Positions 59,112-64,000 of a stretch of 64,000 bases of DNA are shown piece by piece. A program made the position numbers and the translations under genes. The stretch is taken from assembly GCA_963708155.1 (NCBI GenBank), contig OY970183.1:1860001-1924000 (forward strand), given 5' to 3'. This DNA is from Methylovirgula sp963708155. Lineage in GTDB: Bacteria > Pseudomonadota > Alphaproteobacteria > Rhizobiales > Beijerinckiaceae. A model generated the notes under the pieces. That model worked only from the letters and a program-made list of their open reading frames with translations. It was not told where the DNA came from and made no database searches. The stretch's first letter is position 1. The number at the start of each line of letters is the position of its first letter.

Positions 59112-59413
59112 CTACCGGATCGGATGCTTGAGCCGCTGCACCGTGCCAGTCCCGAGCCCCACCATTTTAGCGACCTTCAAGATGCCCATGCCGTCTGCCA
59201 AGAGCTTCTGGGCCGCTGCAATCTTCTTCGGGTCGGCAGAGGTACGCCCCTTGGGTCTGCCCAAGTTCGTCCCGCAATCCTTAGCTCGCTTGAGACCCAG
59301 CGTGGACGAGTAAATCATCGCCCGCTCGAATTCCGCGAATGCACCCGTCACTTGGAACATCAGCTTTCCGGCTGGTGTGGTGGTGTCGATAGCTTGCTGA
59401 TCTTCAGGTATCT
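59112..59413 (-). pseudogene. serine recombinase (resolvase/invertase), C-terminal remnant
   Basis: The readable part begins after an in-frame TAG at 59411-59413: DTTTPAGKLMFQVTGAFAEF with ERAMI, the end of the catalytic domain of Hin/Tn3-type resolvases. GLKRAKDCGTNLGRPKGRTS is the linker and AAQKLLADGMGILKVAKMVG, LGTGTVQRLKHP the Hin-like HTH. The N-terminal ~100 residues with the catalytic Ser and Arg are missing. It is a scar of a mobile element, next to the junction of the glycan patch and the phage-like region. Confidence 0.85.
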
Positions 59414-59529
59414 ATACAAATAAACAACTATTTTTCCGTATGGACGTTGAGGGCGTGGCCTCCCGAGGGAAACGACCGGCGATTTTAGCGGGGATTTTTT
59501 GTATAGTTGAAATGCCGAACCGAGGTGGA

Positions 59530-60282
59530 TCACCGTAGTAAGGGAAACTCTCCCAAAGGCAACGGCCCGTTATCTCGCTTTCGGTATTCGAGATAGCGGT
59601 TGAAGACATTCCAAGCCCGCGCCGTCACTTCGCGCGTAATTGTCCCTGGGATGTGCGCCGGGTCGCCGTGGCGAGGCGGAGCCGAATGGTCTGTGACGTA
59701 TTTCAGGTACGCTTCATCTATTTGCAGCTTGTCCCGGAGCTTCAGCCATCCGGCTTTGGGCTCCTCACCCGGCGCAATTAAGTGCCGCAAACTATCCAGA
59801 ACACGCGCTGTGTTAACGGGCGCTCTGTGCCATTGCGTGATAGCGTCGATCAAGTCGCGTAACGCTAGGAAGAGCGCCGGTTCGGCTAATATCATCCGAA
59901 GCACCCGATCAAAGTCTCCAGGAGCAGACATTGCGGTGGATAGTGCGGCTAATTCCGGTTGCTGAGGCGCTACGGCCGTTGCATTTCCGGCGGCGTCAAT
60001 AAACGTATCGAGCAAAAATATTAGCCCGTTCGCAGTGGTAAACGAAATTAGATCGATGGTGGCGCGAGCCGTATCGTAAGCTCGCATAACTACGGGCGTC
60101 AAAAGGGATGGCTCAAAGCGGTCAATATCGCAGTCTATCGCGACCTCATTGTTTTGAATTTGAACGCTGCACGTCATTACGAAGCCAAGTTCCTCGCTCC
60201 TCCATGTTAGAAGCGGGTGGTCATCAACAGACACTTTAATGGCTTTTGGATATACTGAGCCAGTAAATTTCAACTTCGGCAT
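59530..60282 (-). CDS. hypothetical protein
   Basis: A 250-residue soluble protein with an undisturbed frame. The first third is beta-rich (MPKLKFTGSVYPKAIKVSVD, GFVMTCSVQIQNNEVAIDCD), the remainder mostly helical (FDRVLRMILAEPALFLALRD, LKLRDKLQIDEAYLKYVTDH, WNVFNRYLEYRKRDNG). No catalytic motif or membrane span. I cannot assign a family. It stands between the recombinase remnant and the phage-like genes on the opposite strand to the latter, a position typical of cargo genes of mobile elements. Confidence 0.6.
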   Translation of the reverse strand: MPKLKFTGSVYPKAIKVSVDDHPLLTWRSEELGFVMTCSVQIQNNEVAIDCDIDRFEPSLLTPVVMRAYDTARATIDLISFTTANGLIFLLDTFIDAAGNATAVAPQQPELAALSTAMSAPGDFDRVLRMILAEPALFLALRDLIDAITQWHRAPVNTARVLDSLRHLIAPGEEPKAGWLKLRDKLQIDEAYLKYVTDHSAPPRHGDPAHIPGTITREVTARAWNVFNRYLEYRKRDNGPLPLGEFPLLR

Positions 60283-60919
60283 AGCTAAGGTCCTATGTCA
60301 GCGTGCACCCCGCTCCGCACGATCATCAACGCCTAATCCTGCAACGGCCTTTGCAATGCCAACGCCTCGCGTTGAAAAAAGGCAACTAGATCGGCCCCCT
60401 ATAGATAAAGCCGTCCGGGGGAGCTTTAAGGCTACTATCCTTGAAGCTGTCCCCGCCTCCACCAGCCGCATGCGGTTGCAAAAAGGCAACTAGATCGGAT
60501 ACCTATTGAGATAAGCCGTTATGGGAAGACTTTAGAGAAGCATTATTCAGCTCTCTACCTCCACCACCTCCCTAACTTTCTGCTGTGCTCGAAGCGACCG
60601 ACTTGTGCACTCAATAGGCAGCTTAGCGCTGCGGTGCTTGGCACACCACAACCACCCCCCTTCATCAGTTCTGTACCCCTCGCGTGTGTGATCCTATCGG
60701 TCGTGTGCAAGTTAGCTGGCTGAGCCGCCAAGCATGATGCCTAATCACCGCAAGGAGACCCGAGCGGGAGGAGGCGGGGTCAGGCACACTTCACTCGCGT
60801 AAGTGCGTAACGCGAAGCACCACATTAAGACCACCAAGACGCACACTCAATGAGACGGGTTCCACGTGAACAGCGTGGGGCGGTTTCCTTTTTTTGCACA
60901 CGCCGAAGGACATAACCCA
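60283..60919. other. gene-poor leader region before phage genes
   Basis: About 640 bases with no convincing gene. The left part holds the 104-base tandem repeat (60375-60580); the right part is mixed, with short palindromes and purine-rich stretches such as ggagacccgagcgggaggagg (20-21 bases near 60756). It resembles a phage promoter/leader region rather than coding DNA. Confidence 0.45.
60375..60580. repeat. two imperfect tandem copies of a ~104-base unit
   Basis: The string ggcaactagatcgg occurs at 60381-60394 and 60485-60498, preceded by an A-run each time and followed by ..ccta..gataa.gccgt..ggg. The right halves share a 'cctccacca' type stretch. The spacing is 104 bases. It lies ~340 bases upstream of the phage-like genes. 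Confidence 0.7.
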
Positions 60920-61309
60920 ATGCAACCACACACCGCATCGCTCATCACACCGGAACGTCTAAGGCTTAACGTCAAGGATTGCTTTCAGGCGAGGCCCAAG
61001 TGGGCACATATGGCAACGCTATCAGACGAAGACCTCTGCGCGTTCGATGAGGCTGTGATCGTCGCGCGGATAGGCGAGGGAATGCCGGAGCTGTTCTACC
61101 TTGACCCGACCGCCTACGCGATCCTTTGCGAACTCACGCGATACGGCAACAGCATTGCCAATAATTCAAACCGCACGGCGAACGAGCGGTGGTACTTAAA
61201 GATCACCTACGCCAACACCGCGAAGGACGCATCACCTATCTCCCGCCTCTTGATGGACGCCCTCCCATGTGAAGCGGTGAGGACGTGCGAGGACTACCGA
61301 GACCTTTGA
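60920..61309 (+). CDS. small phage-associated hypothetical protein
   Basis: A 129-residue protein starting MQPHTASLITPERLRLNVKD; ATG chosen because GAAGGA precedes it. The composition is mixed alpha (LSDEDLCAFDEAVIVARIGE, YAILCELTRYGNSIANNSNR) without recognisable motif. The tail SPISRLLMDALPCEAVRTCE ends at TGA. It is the first of a row of plus-strand genes that lead to virion proteins, so a structural or assembly accessory role is possible but not shown. Confidence 0.55.
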   Translation: MQPHTASLITPERLRLNVKDCFQARPKWAHMATLSDEDLCAFDEAVIVARIGEGMPELFYLDPTAYAILCELTRYGNSIANNSNRTANERWYLKITYANTAKDASPISRLLMDALPCEAVRTCEDYRDL

Positions 61310-61317
61310 GTGCCGCG

Positions 61318-61503
61318 ATGCTACGGAAGACCGGAGGAGGTAAGCCGACAAAGGAAGCGCGGGAGTCGCGTTACGCCACGCGGAGGTTGCCGCGCGAGCC
61401 TACGGTGTTTCTGAAGACACCCTGACCCTGTATCTCGCGAACCTCCGCGCTCTTTTCAATCTTCACGACGAAGTTTGCAAACCGCACGTGGAGGCGAAGT
61501 AAC
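61318..61503 (+). CDS. possible small gene, frameshifted
   Basis: ATG at 61318 starts MLRKTGGGKPTKEARE; after one indel near 61370 the reading continues as ALRHAEVAARAYGVSEDTLT then LYLANLRALFNLHDEVCKPH to a TAA just before the next gene's ATG. The second half looks like a short helix-turn-helix. No start other than 61318 serves it. Weakly supported. Confidence 0.3.
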
Positions 61504-62466
61504 ATGCCGAGCGATGACGTAGCCCTAACCAACGGCGGCGACTTTGGAGTAGACAACGATGCGTCTGTCCAGAGCAACATGCAGACGGCGCCTATCGAGC
61601 AGCCACAGCGCCAACCCGCAGCTCAACCGACACCCGTTCGCTTTGTCGCTCCCGCTACGCCCGATCTTGGGCAGCAGCAGATGGAGACGCTGGCGCAGTC
61701 GCTCTCAGGCTTCGACAGCGGGCTCCAAGCGTACCTAGACCAGAAGCAGCAGCAGCAAGACGCACGTGACGCTGCGCTCGCTCAGGCGGACTTCCACAAG
61801 AACAATGCCGAGGGTTACGCTCAGGCGGTCCAAGATGGGAAGATACCGGCGTTCGCCTCGCAGGCATACGTGCAGTCCTACAAAGAGACGCAGGGCGCCG
61901 TAGCCGGTGACGATCTCATCCAGAAGTTCAACGCTGCGTACGACCAGTGGGGCGGCAAGAACTCGGACGATCCGAACGCCTTCCACGACTTCATGACGGG
62001 CTTCGTCCAGCAGAACATCTCCACCAATGACCCTGACGTTCTGCGCGGGTTGATGCCCAAGGTCTCCCAGCTCACCGAGGAAGCGCAGGAGCGGTATATC
62101 CAAGACCGGCATACAGCGACGGTCACGGGCTCCACGGACGCGCACATCGCGAACGGTGACAACATCCTCACCAACGCGAAGAACACTGCGGTGAAGGCGG
62201 GGACGGAGATCAATCTGGACGGCGCCTGGAACACGCTGATGCAGGACCGCCAGAAGTATCTCTCTAGTGGTGGTACCCCGGAGCAGATTGACCAAAAGTA
62301 TATTGACCTCATCACCTCCCAGGCCATTCAAACGGGAGGGATGGACGGCCATCGCATCTTGACCCTGCTGGACCGCCCTTTGCCCGGCACGAATTATACG
62401 TGGGCGCAGAACTCCGTACGGGATGGACAAGAAGACGAGCACCGACGACGCGCTCAACAATCTTGA
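61504..62466 (+). CDS. phage virion-type protein, N-terminal part
   Basis: A 320-residue, Gln/Asp/Ala-rich, largely helical protein. It begins MPSDDVALTNGGDFGVDNDA and includes the coiled-coil-like GLQAYLDQKQQQQDARDAAL and a repeated helical pattern (AGDDLIQKFNAAYDQWGGKN, LMPKVSQLTEEAQERYIQDR). The style is that of internal virion or tail proteins of short-tailed (podovirus-like) phages. It ends with QEDEHRRRAQQS, which is out of character; the next frame (from 62423) continues naturally (MDKKTSTDDALNNLDRQRVA), so the two frames probably encode one ~828-residue protein split by a single indel near 62420. Confidence 0.65.
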   Translation: MPSDDVALTNGGDFGVDNDASVQSNMQTAPIEQPQRQPAAQPTPVRFVAPATPDLGQQQMETLAQSLSGFDSGLQAYLDQKQQQQDARDAALAQADFHKNNAEGYAQAVQDGKIPAFASQAYVQSYKETQGAVAGDDLIQKFNAAYDQWGGKNSDDPNAFHDFMTGFVQQNISTNDPDVLRGLMPKVSQLTEEAQERYIQDRHTATVTGSTDAHIANGDNILTNAKNTAVKAGTEINLDGAWNTLMQDRQKYLSSGGTPEQIDQKYIDLITSQAIQTGGMDGHRILTLLDRPLPGTNYTWAQNSVRDGQEDEHRRRAQQS

Positions 62467-63988
62467 CCGTCAACGCGTGGCCGAGGCGAAGCAGAACGCG
62501 GACGCTTACAACAAGCAGATGCTCGGGGATGTCACCACGCGTGTGCTTGGTGGTCTCGCTGCCGATCCCGGTGCGCCGATCCCCGATGCGCTCCTCAAGG
62601 AAGGCACAACGTACGACCCGCAGTTCCGCGCGAAGGCGGCCGAGTGGCAAGACGCGCTCATTAAGAACGCGGGCACCTCCGACCCCGAGAAGATGCTCAA
62701 CCTGCACTGGTCAATCGCGAACGGTGGCGGGATGCAGGCAATCTCCAACGCGATGCAGAACGGCGACATCCGCAGCCGCTCCGACCTTGATGATGCGCTG
62801 AAGCTGGAGCAGTCCGTTGAGAACAACAAGGACGGCGCCAAGGCGATCTTCCAGAGCCAGCAGTTCAAGGACCTGGAAACGGCAATAGAGGCGAGGGCCT
62901 ACAACAAGAACACGCCGGATGCCAAACTTCAGGCGTCTCTCGGCATCTCGGACGCCGCCTTGGGGCTGCGCTTCTCGCTGATGCGGCAAGTCTACGATTG
63001 GTCCGAGGCTCATCCCGGCGCCTCTTTCGGAGACCAGCAGCTCGCTCTCGGAGAGATCGGCAAGCGCGTCTTGGATCAAATCGAACTCCGCCCCTTAGCT
63101 CAGCCGATTATTCATCAAGAACCTGGGGCGCCGCCGAACCCGTACCTGCCGTCTGCGCAGGCTGCCCCGCCGCCGCAAGGCAACGGGGCACCTGACCCGC
63201 TTAAAGTTCGCGCGTGGTTTCAGGCGCTGCCACCAGACCAGCAGAACGACCTCTTAACAGAAGCCGCGAAAGCTAAGCAAAACGGGCAGGACCCGAAGGC
63301 GGTTATCGAGGGGCACTACCAGCAAGCGACGCAAAGCCCTTTTTCACCGGCCGCCCCAGCTCCGGCCTCCGATAGCAATCTGGCACAACAGTTCGGCGCG
63401 GCGCTCCACACAGGCGCGTCGCTGCCGCAACTCCAGGCGGCGTTCCTGACTGCGCTCCACAGCAACCAGGGTAGCCCGCTCGGTAGGTACGCGTCAGCAG
63501 TAGTGCAGGGCGATCCTCGCGCCGCGCGTATCTTGGATTTCGTCTCCGCGCCTGAAAGCAACGGGAATTACAACGCGTGGTACGGGCACGCAAACGCCGC
63601 AGAAGACCTGTCAAGGGTCTCGCTCAATCAAATCTTGGGATGGCAAGAGCAGCGCCTCAAGGATGGCGCCCCGAGCACCGCTACGGGCCGGTACCAATTC
63701 ATGCTCTTGACGTTGAGGACGCTCAAGGAACAACTCAGCCTTACCGGCACTGAGAAGTTTACGCCACTGCTCCAAGACCAACTCGCCATGCAACTTCTCA
63801 AGCGGCGTGGATACGATCAATGGCGAGCAGGGAAAATGAGCGATGCGACCTTCGCCAACAACCTTGCGGACGAATGGGCCTCGCTTCCGAACGTCCGCTC
63901 TGGCCGCTCGCAATACGCGGGCGATGGATTGAACCAGAGCTTGGTCACGCCGCGACAGGTGCTGACGACGCTGGGTGGGGAGCGGTGA
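62423..63988 (+). CDS. phage virion protein with C-terminal lambda-R-like lysozyme domain
   Basis: A 521-residue frame. Residues 1-230 are helical and Asp/Asn-rich like the preceding frame; 230-320 are Pro/Ala/Gln linkers. Residues ~368-521 resemble the lambda R endolysin (lytic transglycosylase, GH104-type): ILDFVSAPESNGNYNAWYGH with the likely catalytic Glu at 378, then STATGRYQFMLLTLRTLKEQ (S-x-G-R-Y-Q-x), FTPLLQDQLAMQLLKRRGYD (Q-D-x2-A-x2-L) and ADEWASLPNVRSGRSQYAG (W-A-S-L-P). A virion-borne peptidoglycan lyase would open the wall at DNA entry. The gene is probably the 3' part of one frameshifted protein. Another gene may start at the overlapping GTG at 63985 and leave the window. Confidence 0.78.
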   Translation: MDKKTSTDDALNNLDRQRVAEAKQNADAYNKQMLGDVTTRVLGGLAADPGAPIPDALLKEGTTYDPQFRAKAAEWQDALIKNAGTSDPEKMLNLHWSIANGGGMQAISNAMQNGDIRSRSDLDDALKLEQSVENNKDGAKAIFQSQQFKDLETAIEARAYNKNTPDAKLQASLGISDAALGLRFSLMRQVYDWSEAHPGASFGDQQLALGEIGKRVLDQIELRPLAQPIIHQEPGAPPNPYLPSAQAAPPPQGNGAPDPLKVRAWFQALPPDQQNDLLTEAAKAKQNGQDPKAVIEGHYQQATQSPFSPAAPAPASDSNLAQQFGAALHTGASLPQLQAAFLTALHSNQGSPLGRYASAVVQGDPRAARILDFVSAPESNGNYNAWYGHANAAEDLSRVSLNQILGWQEQRLKDGAPSTATGRYQFMLLTLRTLKEQLSLTGTEKFTPLLQDQLAMQLLKRRGYDQWRAGKMSDATFANNLADEWASLPNVRSGRSQYAGDGLNQSLVTPRQVLTTLGGER

Positions 63989-64000
63989 CGACCAAGACGG

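Noticed and set aside
62423..62466. Programmed ribosomal frameshift between the two virion frames
   Set aside because: No slippery heptamer or clear downstream structure at the junction; a single-base indel, like many others in the window, is simpler.
1..64000. CRISPR arrays
   Set aside because: No regularly spaced identical repeats of 24-37 bases were seen; the only tandem repeat (60375-60580) has two imperfect copies.
1..64000. tRNA, rRNA, tmRNA, RNase P RNA
   Set aside because: Scanning intergenic gaps for T-loop sequences (GTTCGA/GTTCAA contexts with paired acceptor ends) gave nothing convincing; a covariance-model search would be decisive.

Overview
The window is a GC-rich bacterial chromosome segment, most likely from an alphaproteobacterium of the order Hyphomicrobiales (Rhizobiales); a Beijerinckiaceae or Methylocystaceae-type relative is plausible but cannot be proven from the sequence alone. 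The evidence is gene order: rpmH-rnpA-yidC-engB-argB-HAD-dapD-(DUF805)-dapE, rplU-rpmA-GNAT-obg-proB, nrtR-nadA-nadB-nadC and lptC-lptA-lptB. Intergenic palindromes of the kind scattered through rhizobial genomes and an intracellular PHB depolymerase agree with this.

Layout. 0-9 kb: end of an M48 protease, aquaporin, cupin protein, PHB depolymerase, glutathione transferase, a DUF2778 murein-type protein, an AmpG-like muropeptide permease and a Tat-exported HiPIP. 9-14 kb: YkgJ-type protein, acetyltransferases, GIY-YIG nuclease, proB and obg, nearly all interrupted by small indels. 14-19 kb: rpmA/rplU with a hairpin leader, an M23 peptidase and two tandem ParA-like ATPases. 19-27.3 kb: membrane acyltransferase, ornithine-type decarboxylase, RDD protein, a creatininase divergent from an NMT1-type ABC importer, RNase D. 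27.6-30 kb: lptC-lptA-lptB. 30-40.2 kb (minus strand): a GT-C-like membrane protein, the lysine/arginine genes dapE, dapD and argB, engB, yidC, rnpA and rpmH. 40.5-49.5 kb: NAD synthesis genes with their NrtR regulator and a palindromic control region, yraN, rsmI, a lipoprotein of the PBP-activator type and hemW. 49.6-58.9 kb: a sulfotransferase, a Tat-exported HAD phosphatase, and an accessory patch of glycosyltransferase, methyltransferase and sulfotransferase genes, mostly broken. 59-64 kb: a truncated serine recombinase, an unknown gene, a gene-poor stretch with a tandem repeat, and phage structural genes ending in a virion protein with a lambda-R-like lysozyme domain.

Common threads are the cell envelope (M23, DUF2778, AmpG, LptABC, YidC, PBP-activator lipoprotein), lysine/arginine supply (dapE, dapD, argB) and NAD supply (nadABC-nrtR). 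Single-base frameshifts are frequent, including in genes expected to be essential (obg, dapD, argB). Most sit at short homopolymers, so residual sequencing error is the simplest explanation for the housekeeping cases. The 51-59 kb patch may combine such errors with true decay. No tRNA, rRNA or CRISPR array was recognised.
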